In this document: piece by piece, positions 1 to 5,868 of the stretch
Layout: each line of letters opens with the position of its first letter
Numbering within the stretch: the stretch's first letter is position 1
Origin: Bacteroidales bacterium UBA4788
GTDB taxonomy: Bacteria; Bacteroidota; Bacteroidia; Bacteroidales; VadinHA17
Assembly: GCA_002402965.1 (NCBI GenBank)
Contig: DHGW01000004.1
Coordinates: 1-5,868, forward strand
DNA: 5,868 nucleotides
Direction of reading: 5' to 3'
Notes under the pieces: model-generated
What the model was told of the DNA's origin: nothing
Databases searched by the model: none
What the model saw: the letters and a program-made list of their open reading frames with translations, nothing else
Made by a program: the position numbers and the translations under genes

Positions 1-87
1 TGCGAAAGGTGCCGGTTCACAGAGTTATATAACCTGCCTCTCCAACGGATAAAGGAGGCCTTTGACTTCATCCCGGCAAGGGTATAG
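1..87 (+). CDS. 3' end of an unidentified gene (partial, cut by window edge)
   Basis: Frame 1 is open from the first base to a TAG at 85-87, giving 28 codons. The peptide begins CERC and ends LQRIKEAFDFIPARV, and its last part looks like an amphipathic helix. Codon third positions are mostly G or C, as in the neighbouring genes. The stop lies 2 bp from the stop of rsmE on the other strand, a tight convergent junction like the one at 1368/1369. I do not recognise the family from so short a tail. The evidence is weak, because a 28-codon open frame can arise by chance. A competing leftward frame starts at an ATG at 69-71 and stays open to the edge (MKSKASFIRW...). Its composition is rich in Arg, Ser and Trp, it has no clear ribosome binding site, and it looks more like an antisense shadow. 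Confidence 0.42.
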   Translation, partial: CERCRFTELYNLPLQRIKEAFDFIPARV

Positions 88-89
88 GT

Positions 90-791
90 TCACAGGTTGG
101 ACAAGTAAACAGAGCAGCAAGCCGCAACGCCTGCTGTTTCTGTTCTCAGGCGACCGGGTCCCATATGTACAGGGATGAACCCGTTCTTTACGGCCTGGGA
201 GACCTCATCCGCGGTGAAATCGCCTTCAGGCCCGATCAGTATTGTAACCTCTTCACCCGGTTTGAAGGCGGAGGTGATCTTCACACGCTCAATGCCCGGA
301 TCGCAGCAGGCAATTAGCTTTATCCCTGGTCTGACCATCGTGATAAACCCGCTGAAGGAGACAGGGTCATTCAACTTCGGGAGGTAGCTCCTGGCCGACT
401 GTTTCATGGCGGATACAATTAAACCCTCCAGCCGTTCCTTTCTTATCCTCTTCTTTTCGGTCCGGCTGCATAACAGCGGCGTGATTTCGTCGATGCCAGT
501 CTCAACGGCCTTCTCGGTGAACCATTCGAGCCGGTCATCATTTTTTACCGGTGATATTGCGATATGAAGCCTGTATTCGTGGTTTTCCACATGCATCACC
601 GATGAGACAGCTGCAACCATTGCGGCCGGATTATCATCAGAAATCAGCCCTTCATAAATATTCCCGCTTCCGTCCGTAAAGCTGATGGCATCACCCCGTC
701 TCATGCGGAGAACCCTCACACAGTGTCCTGACTCTTCCCTGCTGAAGCGGGCCTGTCCATCCGTAACATTGATTGTATAAAATATCTGCAT
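90..791 (-). CDS. rsmE: 16S rRNA (uracil-1498-N3)-methyltransferase, RsmE family
   Basis: This is a 233-residue cytoplasmic SPOUT-class methyltransferase. The family uses S-adenosylmethionine to methylate N3 of U1498 in 16S rRNA of the small ribosomal subunit. The N-terminal part (about 1-70) is the PUA-like RNA-binding domain, with HCVRVLRMRRGD at 23-34. The SPOUT domain follows, with EKAVETGIDEITPL at 93-106, SAMKQSARSYLP at 127-138, IGPEGDF at 196-202 and the knot motif GRLRTETAG at 213-221. These are the hallmark RsmE segments. Length matches the family (about 230-250). I chose the ATG at 789-791 because MQIFYT is the normal RsmE beginning. A GTG 87 bp further upstream also stays open, but it would add a non-homologous 29-residue tail and overlap the divergent neighbour. 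AAAGAAGAA at 797-805 is a modest ribosome binding site. The gene converges on a partial gene to its left and is divergent from the phosphoesterase. Confidence 0.95.
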   Translation of the reverse strand: MQIFYTINVTDGQARFSREESGHCVRVLRMRRGDAISFTDGSGNIYEGLISDDNPAAMVAAVSSVMHVENHEYRLHIAISPVKNDDRLEWFTEKAVETGIDEITPLLCSRTEKKRIRKERLEGLIVSAMKQSARSYLPKLNDPVSFSGFITMVRPGIKLIACCDPGIERVKITSAFKPGEEVTILIGPEGDFTADEVSQAVKNGFIPVHMGPGRLRTETAGVAACCSVYLSNL

Positions 792-808
792 TCCGGTTCT
801 TCTTTGCA

Positions 809-841
809 CAAATTTATTGATTTTAGCAGTGGAAAACACAA
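809..841 (-). promoter_or_regulatory. Candidate Bacteroidota-type promoter for rsmE in the 61-bp divergent spacer
   Basis: On the minus strand, TAAATTTG (816 down to 809) matches the Bacteroidota -7 consensus TAnnTTTG exactly. A TTG at 841-839 could act as the -33 element, but the 22-nt spacer is slightly longer than the usual 19-21, so that half is weak. Transcription would start only about 10 nt before the rsmE ATG, giving a very short leader that cuts close to the ribosome binding site. I saw no equally good element on the plus strand for the phosphoesterase. The whole spacer (792-852) is AT-rich compared with its surroundings. Confidence 0.35.
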
Positions 842-852
842 CTTGCCCGACA

Positions 853-1368
853 ATGAAGATAGGAGTGATGTCAGACACGCATGGCTGGGTCGATCCGGCT
901 GTATATGAGCACTTCGCCGGTGTAGACGAGATATGGCATGCCGGTGATGCCGGGAATTATGACGTGATCACTGAGCTTGAGACATTCAAGCCTCTGCGGG
1001 CCGTTTGGGGAAATATTGACGGGTTTGATGTCAGGAAAGCGACGAAGGAATACCTCTTTTTCAGGGCAGGCTCAAAAAACGTCCTTCTCATTCACATCGG
1101 CGGCTATCCGGGCCGTTACGCACCCAGGGCCCTTGAAATGATCAGGAGCCTCAAACCGGACATTTTCGTATGCGGTCACTCGCATATTGTAAAAGTCATG
1201 CATGACAAAGTCAACGGCATGCTCTGCATTAATCCCGGTGCCGCAGGCCGGACAGGCATTCACAAGGTCATGACCCTTTTGCGCTTCCGTATAGAGGGAG
1301 ATGACATTAGTGATATGGAAGTAATAGAATTTGGTGCCCGCGGAGGCAAGCCTGTTCAGGATCACTGA
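853..1368 (+). CDS. YfcE/YsnB-like metallophosphoesterase (calcineurin-like phosphoesterase)
   Basis: This is a complete 171-residue cytoplasmic protein with every metal-site motif of the calcineurin-like fold. It shows DTH (Asp8, His10) in MSDTHG, GD (Asp32) in HAGDAG, GN (Asn54) in VWGNID, His81 in LIHIGGYPGR, and GHSH (His109, His111), followed by NPGAAGR at 128-133. These ligands hold a dinuclear metal centre, usually manganese, that hydrolyses phosphomono- or diester bonds. YfcE and YsnB relatives act as phosphodiesterases on artificial substrates, and the physiological substrate is unknown. Length matches the family (about 160-185). There is no signal peptide or membrane segment. The start at 853 puts the first beta strand (MKIGVMSD) at the N-terminus. 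An in-frame TTG at 817 would add 12 non-homologous residues. No Shine-Dalgarno is evident, which is common in Bacteroidota. The gene is divergent from rsmE, and its TGA abuts the stop of the large leftward gene with no gap. Confidence 0.92.
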   Translation: MKIGVMSDTHGWVDPAVYEHFAGVDEIWHAGDAGNYDVITELETFKPLRAVWGNIDGFDVRKATKEYLFFRAGSKNVLLIHIGGYPGRYAPRALEMIRSLKPDIFVCGHSHIVKVMHDKVNGMLCINPGAAGRTGIHKVMTLLRFRIEGDDISDMEVIEFGARGGKPVQDH

Positions 1369-4300
1369 TTAATACTCATCGATTCCTGTCGCGCCGCTCT
1401 CCATACGCCTGATGAACCGCTGAAGCCGGTCAGGAAGGCCAAGCATATACTCGTAATCATCCTTCGATCTTGCTGCAGGATCCCGCCTGTCCTTCTCCTT
1501 AGTGTTGCTTATTATGTCGTTGTATGTGAGATTCGACGAGTAGCTCATCAATATTCCCCTGAAGTACGAAAACCAATACCAGACATTGTTATTAACCTTG
1601 AGGTATATGTCCAGCAGATCCCCGGATCTCTTTCTCTGCAGTTCCACCCATCCGTCCATGTATACGTTCAGCGGCTGGTTGCCAATAAATCCGACACCGA
1701 TATTTCCCTTTGAGATAAATGACATTGTCTGCGGATTCCATTCAAGCCTGACGTCATTAAGAAGCAACTGGGCTGAATATTCTTTCGGGAGTGAGCGTGC
1801 CACCCCGAATAGCTGAAGTTCCTCCGTCAGAATTTTTGCCGCGTCAGCTCCAAGAAGATCACGCATAGCTTTCGTATTGAACTCAGAGGAGAGGTTGACT
1901 GCCCTCAGTGTAGGATTACTCTTTATATCATCAGCCATGACCTTCAGGGCTTCGGCGCTGAAATGAAATGAAAATCCGAGCATTGCATGCACCTCCAGTT
2001 TCGAAGAGTCTGTATTGTGGGCTATGGTGCCTGCGCTGTTTACCTTGAGGAGGTCATAATTTATTCCAAAATCGATCTTGCCCTCACTTAGCAGGAGACA
2101 CAGGTTCCTGTCCAAGGTAACCATGTTGCCATTCGATTTGAGATCTGCAAGTTTCTCAAGGGAGGCGATGCGGTATCTGTCTGAGCCCTTGTCATGGAAA
2201 AGGTATCCGCTTGCATTCAGCATCGGGTTATCGCTCCATGACTGTCTTTCAGACAGGAAGGTGCCGTAAACGCCTGCCGAATCGAGGGTTACAAATGTCC
2301 CGGAGAACAGCAGGTTGTCATTTATGTCACGCGGCTTATCGCTGACAGGAATAAGTACGTTGCCCGGGTCTATGGCAGCGCTGAACTTCAGCGGGGCGCT
2401 GTTTATCTTCTCACAGTCAGTTATAATACCTGCAGCACCGGTAAACATAAGGTGCTTCTCTCCGGACCTGAGGGCTACGTCTCCGGTATATGTGAAGGCC
2501 GGGCTGAGGGTGAAGCCGGAAGTGACAGGAATAAATCCCATAGCTTTGGTTGCCATCGTGTCAACCTTGATTTCCCTGAATTCTATCACCTGGCTGCTGC
2601 CGTCAGCACTTATATAATCATATTTTCCGGATCCGTAGTAATTGGCGCTGCTTTCAATGTTAAGCTTCGCCGAATGGATAAGGTGCCTGTTGTTGACAGC
2701 CACGATGGCGCTGTCTGTCTGCCTGATCCTTGCACCTTTTTCGATATAGATTGTTCCTCCGCCCGGCTGGATCAGTGCATCGGCAACCGGTATATAATTA
2801 ACGTCCTTCGCCATTATATATTCATCCTTGAGGAAGTAGGATGCTGAACCCGACTGGAACTTCACCGTGTCCTTCAGGTTATTGGTTGAAAGCAATGTGG
2901 GTTTCTCCACCTTCCCTGGCGGCACCTTGAGGAGATCGGCGGGCGACATGAGCGGGATTGACTCCCTCCCTTTCTGGGTCATCTCCATGACCTTCTTATC
3001 CATATCATATTCAAAGTTGGTCATCCTGGAGATATATTCAACCTCAGGCAGGACCACGAATGAGGAATCTGTGTTCAGGCTGAATGATGCCTTCTGCTGC
3101 ACAAAGTCGACATGAGTCCTGGCACCGCTTGCCACGAATCCGTAACCGCTTCCTTTGAGGGCACGGAGATAATAGTCGGATGTGTCTGCATCGAAGGTCA
3201 TTGGTCCGAAGGAGAACGTCTCGGAGGTTATTCGTGCGTCAGCCGTGTTCACCTCGCCTTCGCCCTTCATTTTATTTGGTGTCAGGATTAGTGTGCCTCC
3301 CATAGTGGTGCCGTTGCCGAACAGGTTGAACTCTTTTCCTTCGCTGTTCATGGCATACCATTCGTCCTTATCTGTAAGCCACTGAATATCTACTTGTTCC
3401 GATTTAAGTACGGGGAATCTGCCGAGGTTGTCAGGCTTCATGTCAAAGGTTTTGGCCCTTGAATACATGAATTCAGGGAAGAAACGGAATGTGTCAGCAA
3501 CTGCTGTTGCGGTCATATGTTCTACCCTGCCGCTGCCAATCAGTCCTGAATTGCTCATACTCAGATGGTTGAAGAGTCTTCCTCTTCCATTGTAGATTGG
3601 TATTCCCTCAGGCGGTATCATCATGGTGAACCCGAGCGATGTATCAGGCTGTACTGTAAGAGTCTGCCTCATTGGTTCAATGATGCCTCCGCCGACAAAT
3701 TCCCCGGCAAGGGCAAGATCTTCGTTGGTGTAATGGTCAATGTTGGTGTAAGTGAACGGATCAAGCCGGAAATAGAACTTGTCCTTGGCATAAATGCCGT
3801 CCAGATTGGTTATCTCATCATAGAAAATATAAGAGTCAGTTGTTGAGTTGATTATCGGATACTGTTTCTGGCTTTTAAGACCCGACTTGTTCCGGGGATC
3901 ATCAATCAGCAGCCTGGCGGATCCGAGCTCGAGCATATTGTCTATCTTCCTGATAATGGGCCTTCCGAAAGCGTCTTTCTCACCTGTCTCTACGGCAACC
4001 TTAATTGAGTCAATTTTTTCCAGTCTGAGGTAGAATGTGTCGTAGTTAAATGAGAACTCTTTACCGTATATGGTGAAAAGTCCTGCATTAACAACCCCGT
4101 CAAATTCGATCGACCGGTTCCTGCCAAGCGACATGCGGCCCCCGTACGGCCTTATGGATACATTCTGCGAGTCGCTCAGTGATACCCCCCTTACTCCCCA
4201 GAGGTCAAGGGAATAGTCGTTCAGGTTGAGTACGGCATTCTCCTCGTTATCTCTTGCCTCGCTGTAGATTGTTATTGCATCATAATCCTTTTTCTTTGCG

Positions 4301-5850
4301 AAGGAGGCAATATAATCGTCGACCTTGGGCTTGATGGCCACCTCGTTGAAGTTTCTGTCATAGAATAGGAATCCGCTGTTTGCCAGCTCAATGCACAATG
4401 CCGTTGCCTGCTCGACGGGCATACGGGCCCATTTTGCGAATCCTTCCACCGGGAAAACATCAAAGCCGTATGTTTTTGCATAGTCACGTATCCGGTAGAG
4501 TGGATGTATTTCATCCATCCTCATAAGTTTGAAGAAATTCGCTTCATTGTAAAACGAGACCGATTCGAATTTAGCTGACCCGATTGAAGATCCCCTGGTC
4601 CTTGACATTGTAATTGTGGGTTCGTCCATATCCCATGACAGGTGGTCGAAGTAGAGGTCCATGTTATGGTAGGAGTCAAAATAGGGACTCCGTGACAGTG
4701 GGCTTGTGGTCCGGAACATTCCAACCTCCCTCGTTTCCGTGTTGTACGAGAAACCCAGGTTGGAATGATAGACAGAATCTGTTCCCAGGTAGAGGGTGGG
4801 GGATGATTCATTGCTGATAATGGATTTCTGGGAGAGGATGAAGTTCCTGGAGATTATTTTTGTGGCGAGGGTGTCATTGCGGTAGAGCCTGACGCTTGCC
4901 GGAAACCAGTTGGAGCCGGTTCCTCTCACGATTGCGCCCTCGAGAGCCAGACCGCCTTCATAGTCAACTCCTTTGTAAATTTCGTCAATGAAGAACCTGG
5001 TCTCATATGTCTCGAAGCGTGGCATGGTGGCCTTTTCAGGCGACAGGATCTCGACGGCCCTGTCGGTCAGTTTCCCCGGGACCGGTTCCTTGAAATAGGT
5101 GGGATGGGTGAGAAAAGCAGAGTCACAAGTGAATTCGCTTTTTGAAACATCAATTGTAAAATCAGAAATCCTTGCTTGTACCTTGGACGGATCATATCCG
5201 GCCTTTTCCCATGTCACAATACCTTCCTGGCAGTATAGAAGGAACTGATCCGGGTAGTATGTACCTGTGAAATTGAGTATGCTCGTGCTGTCCTTTCCCA
5301 GATAGGCAGTAAGAGTAACAGCTTGGATATCAATTTTTAATATTGTATCACGAACAAATTCTACCTTCCCGTCCCTTGTCTTCCATCGCAAGGTCCCAGA
5401 CCTGTAGATTGTGTTGTCAACAAGCAGAAGTCCTGTAACCTCGATGAATTTCTCAACCGATTGGTTTGAGAAGCGAGGATCGAACGCCATCTCACTAAGG
5501 CCGGCCAGCCAGGCGTCTATCTCCTCCTGATCCTGGTCAGTCTCAATAAAGTCAGTCAGTGTCCGCATGAAATATACAAATCCGGGCACATGGCTGACCC
5601 TTCTGCCCCTTAACTGGCTGGCAACGTTAATGATCCTGTCTTTTACCTGTCTGGAAAAGACGGTACTGTCATAAAGTGAATTGAAGAGATCAACCTCAGC
5701 CTTTTCCGGTTTGCTGACCAGTGTCCCCATGAATGCAGTCAGCTCGGCGGTAAACTTAGCGGTATCACCGGAAAACTGTGCCTGAATCTGACCTGACATT
5801 TGGATTGTCAGGCCTGCTACAGCCAGGAGGGTCAGGATGATCTTCCTCAT
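1369..5850 (-). CDS. Very large exported beta-rich protein of unknown function, 1493 residues
   Basis: I do not know a function. The protein resembles, from memory, very large secreted proteins annotated as hypothetical in Bacteroidota. It starts with a Sec signal peptide (1-24) that has no lipobox. Residues 27-145 look helical, and 147-425 are strand-rich with the stretch DYEGGLALEGA at 296-306. Residues about 449-516 are helical and resemble a winged helix. From 525 to about 1300 the sequence is dominated by short alternating strands, including two tandem units at 750-804 and 841-895. Residues 1297-1350 are helical, 1356-1420 strand-rich, then comes an aromatic patch (VWYWFSYF, 1423-1430) and a charged tail. 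There are only five cysteines, no transmembrane helix after the signal, no obvious catalytic motif and no type IX secretion C-terminal domain that I can see. It is therefore probably periplasmic or attached to the outer membrane. The start is the only ATG preceded by a ribosome binding site (AAAGGA). It is intact with no frameshift. A lipid-binding or LptA-like scaffold role is only a guess from the strand pattern. Confidence 0.93.
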   Translation of the reverse strand: MRKIILTLLAVAGLTIQMSGQIQAQFSGDTAKFTAELTAFMGTLVSKPEKAEVDLFNSLYDSTVFSRQVKDRIINVASQLRGRRVSHVPGFVYFMRTLTDFIETDQDQEEIDAWLAGLSEMAFDPRFSNQSVEKFIEVTGLLLVDNTIYRSGTLRWKTRDGKVEFVRDTILKIDIQAVTLTAYLGKDSTSILNFTGTYYPDQFLLYCQEGIVTWEKAGYDPSKVQARISDFTIDVSKSEFTCDSAFLTHPTYFKEPVPGKLTDRAVEILSPEKATMPRFETYETRFFIDEIYKGVDYEGGLALEGAIVRGTGSNWFPASVRLYRNDTLATKIISRNFILSQKSIISNESSPTLYLGTDSVYHSNLGFSYNTETREVGMFRTTSPLSRSPYFDSYHNMDLYFDHLSWDMDEPTITMSRTRGSSIGSAKFESVSFYNEANFFKLMRMDEIHPLYRIRDYAKTYGFDVFPVEGFAKWARMPVEQATALCIELANSGFLFYDRNFNEVAIKPKVDDYIASFAKKKDYDAITIYSEARDNEENAVLNLNDYSLDLWGVRGVSLSDSQNVSIRPYGGRMSLGRNRSIEFDGVVNAGLFTIYGKEFSFNYDTFYLRLEKIDSIKVAVETGEKDAFGRPIIRKIDNMLELGSARLLIDDPRNKSGLKSQKQYPIINSTTDSYIFYDEITNLDGIYAKDKFYFRLDPFTYTNIDHYTNEDLALAGEFVGGGIIEPMRQTLTVQPDTSLGFTMMIPPEGIPIYNGRGRLFNHLSMSNSGLIGSGRVEHMTATAVADTFRFFPEFMYSRAKTFDMKPDNLGRFPVLKSEQVDIQWLTDKDEWYAMNSEGKEFNLFGNGTTMGGTLILTPNKMKGEGEVNTADARITSETFSFGPMTFDADTSDYYLRALKGSGYGFVASGARTHVDFVQQKASFSLNTDSSFVVLPEVEYISRMTNFEYDMDKKVMEMTQKGRESIPLMSPADLLKVPPGKVEKPTLLSTNNLKDTVKFQSGSASYFLKDEYIMAKDVNYIPVADALIQPGGGTIYIEKGARIRQTDSAIVAVNNRHLIHSAKLNIESSANYYGSGKYDYISADGSSQVIEFREIKVDTMATKAMGFIPVTSGFTLSPAFTYTGDVALRSGEKHLMFTGAAGIITDCEKINSAPLKFSAAIDPGNVLIPVSDKPRDINDNLLFSGTFVTLDSAGVYGTFLSERQSWSDNPMLNASGYLFHDKGSDRYRIASLEKLADLKSNGNMVTLDRNLCLLLSEGKIDFGINYDLLKVNSAGTIAHNTDSSKLEVHAMLGFSFHFSAEALKVMADDIKSNPTLRAVNLSSEFNTKAMRDLLGADAAKILTEELQLFGVARSLPKEYSAQLLLNDVRLEWNPQTMSFISKGNIGVGFIGNQPLNVYMDGWVELQRKRSGDLLDIYLKVNNNVWYWFSYFRGILMSYSSNLTYNDIISNTKEKDRRDPAARSKDDYEYMLGLPDRLQRFIRRMESGATGIDEY
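3166..3330 (-). repeat. Beta-rich repeat unit, copy 2 (residues 841-895 of the large protein)
   Basis: This copy carries Leu854, Thr857, Met861, Gly863, Gly865, Val867, Glu877, Thr878, Phe879, Phe881 and Pro883, each 91 residues after its partner in copy 1. It ends in DTSDYYLRAL (889-898), which itself resembles DTFYLRL at 604-610 and DKFYFRL at 690-696. More divergent relatives of the unit may therefore lie upstream as well. Confidence 0.7.
3439..3603 (-). repeat. Beta-rich repeat unit, copy 1 (residues 750-804 of the large protein)
   Basis: This copy aligns without gaps to copy 2 at an offset of exactly 91 residues. Matching positions are Leu763, Ser766 (Thr in copy 2), Leu770 (Met), Gly772, Gly774, Val776, Asp786 (Glu), Thr787, Phe788, Phe790 and Pro792. 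The shared pattern is L-x-(M/L)-(S/T)-x(3)-(L/M)-x-G-x-G-x-V, then (D/E)-T-F-x-F-x-P ten residues further on. Nucleotide identity is low, so the duplication is old. Confidence 0.7.
4303..4506 (-). other. Winged-helix-like helical segment inside the large exported protein
   Basis: Residues about 449-516 break the strand-rich pattern. They read as a helix (IHPLYRIRDYAKTYG), a VEGFAKWARM helix, a PVEQATALCIELANSGF helix, then a short hairpin (LFYDRNFNEVAIKP) and a final helix (KVDDYIASFAKK). Three helices followed by a two-strand wing is the layout of winged helix domains. In an exported protein it would more likely mediate protein contact than DNA binding. This is a reading of the sequence pattern, not a family match. 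Confidence 0.45.
5779..5850 (-). other. Sec signal peptide of the large protein
   Basis: Residues 1-24 have a basic start (MRK), a hydrophobic core (IILTLLAVAGLTI) and a polar end (SGQIQA). Ile22 at -3 and Ala24 at -1 suit signal peptidase I, so the mature protein would begin at Gln25. There is no cysteine nearby, so it is not a lipoprotein signal. Confidence 0.85.
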
Positions 5851-5852
5851 TG

Positions 5853-5858
5853 TCCTTT
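5853..5858 (-). promoter_or_regulatory. Ribosome binding site of the large gene
   Basis: AAAGGA on the minus strand lies 2 nt before the ATG at 5848-5850. The spacing is short, but it supports this start. Only 18 bp upstream of the start are inside the window, so the promoter, or an upstream operon partner, cannot be seen. Confidence 0.55.
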
Positions 5859-5868
5859 CAGAGTGCCT

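Noticed and set aside
14..95. Direct repeat GGTTCACAG at 14-22 and 87-95
   Set aside because: Only 9 bases, in two copies, with no further similarity around them and no mobile gene nearby. It is most likely chance.
792..878. A longer rsmE beginning at a GTG at 876-878
   Set aside because: The extra 29 residues do not resemble RsmE and would overlap the phosphoesterase start. The ATG at 789-791 gives the normal family N-terminus.
1072..1365. A leftward 97-codon frame across the phosphoesterase gene
   Set aside because: The rightward frame carries all metallophosphoesterase motifs, and the leftward peptide has none of its own.
1357..1388. Possible terminator hairpin (CAGGA ... TCCTG) across the convergent stop codons
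   Set aside because: The stem is five pairs with a loop of about 20 bases and no T-run, which is too weak to call.
2452..2847. A 131-codon rightward open frame inside the large leftward gene
   Set aside because: It lies antisense to a continuous coding region, its peptide has no recognisable domain, and it has no ribosome binding site. The same applies to the shorter antisense frames at 1586-1816, 2315-2617, 2867-3115, 3182-3385, 3565-3846, 3848-4033 and 4614-4817.
4272..4811. Two leftward frames of 80 and 96 codons in another frame of the large gene
   Set aside because: They are same-strand shadows of the large gene with skewed composition, rich in Thr, Ser, Pro and Arg. The large frame runs uninterrupted through them, so no frameshift is needed.
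1..5868. Defence system, CRISPR array, insertion sequence, toxin-antitoxin pair or riboswitch
   Set aside because: No matching motifs, repeats or gene arrangement were seen on either strand.

Overview
The window looks like chromosomal DNA of a member of the Bacteroidota. Three things suggest this. The large secreted protein has a sequence style I associate with that phylum. The motif set of the RsmE-like protein and of the metallophosphoesterase (IHIGGYPGR followed by GHSHI) is typical of it. The spacer between those two genes carries a TAnnTTTG-type -7 element. Base composition is near 50% GC by eye. There is no tRNA, rRNA, CRISPR array, insertion sequence, integrase or other sign of an accessory island.

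Layout from left to right. Positions 1-87 are probably the last 28 codons of a rightward gene I could not identify. It converges, with a 2-bp gap, on a leftward gene (90-791) for RsmE, the 16S rRNA m3U1498 methyltransferase. A 61-bp spacer (792-852) separates rsmE from a divergent rightward gene (853-1368) for a complete small YfcE/YsnB-like metallophosphoesterase. Its stop codon directly abuts the stop codon of a very large leftward gene (1369-5850) that fills three quarters of the window. That gene is complete: its ATG, preceded by AAAGGA, lies 18 bp from the right edge.

The large gene encodes a 1493-residue exported protein. It has a Sec signal peptide, a helical N-terminal part, long beta-strand-rich stretches, a helical segment resembling a winged helix in the middle, and an aromatic then highly charged C-terminus. 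I recognise the style from large proteins annotated as hypothetical in Bacteroidota, but know no function. Reading it directly, I found two tandem copies of a beta-rich unit that align without gaps at an exact 91-residue offset, plus more divergent recurrences elsewhere. This repeated beta architecture is the most interesting content of the window.

The genes do not form one pathway. RsmE and the phosphoesterase are housekeeping-type cytoplasmic enzymes, and the large protein is destined for the envelope. There are no intergenic stretches above 300 bp; both convergent junctions are 0-2 bp, leaving no room for a dedicated intergenic terminator.
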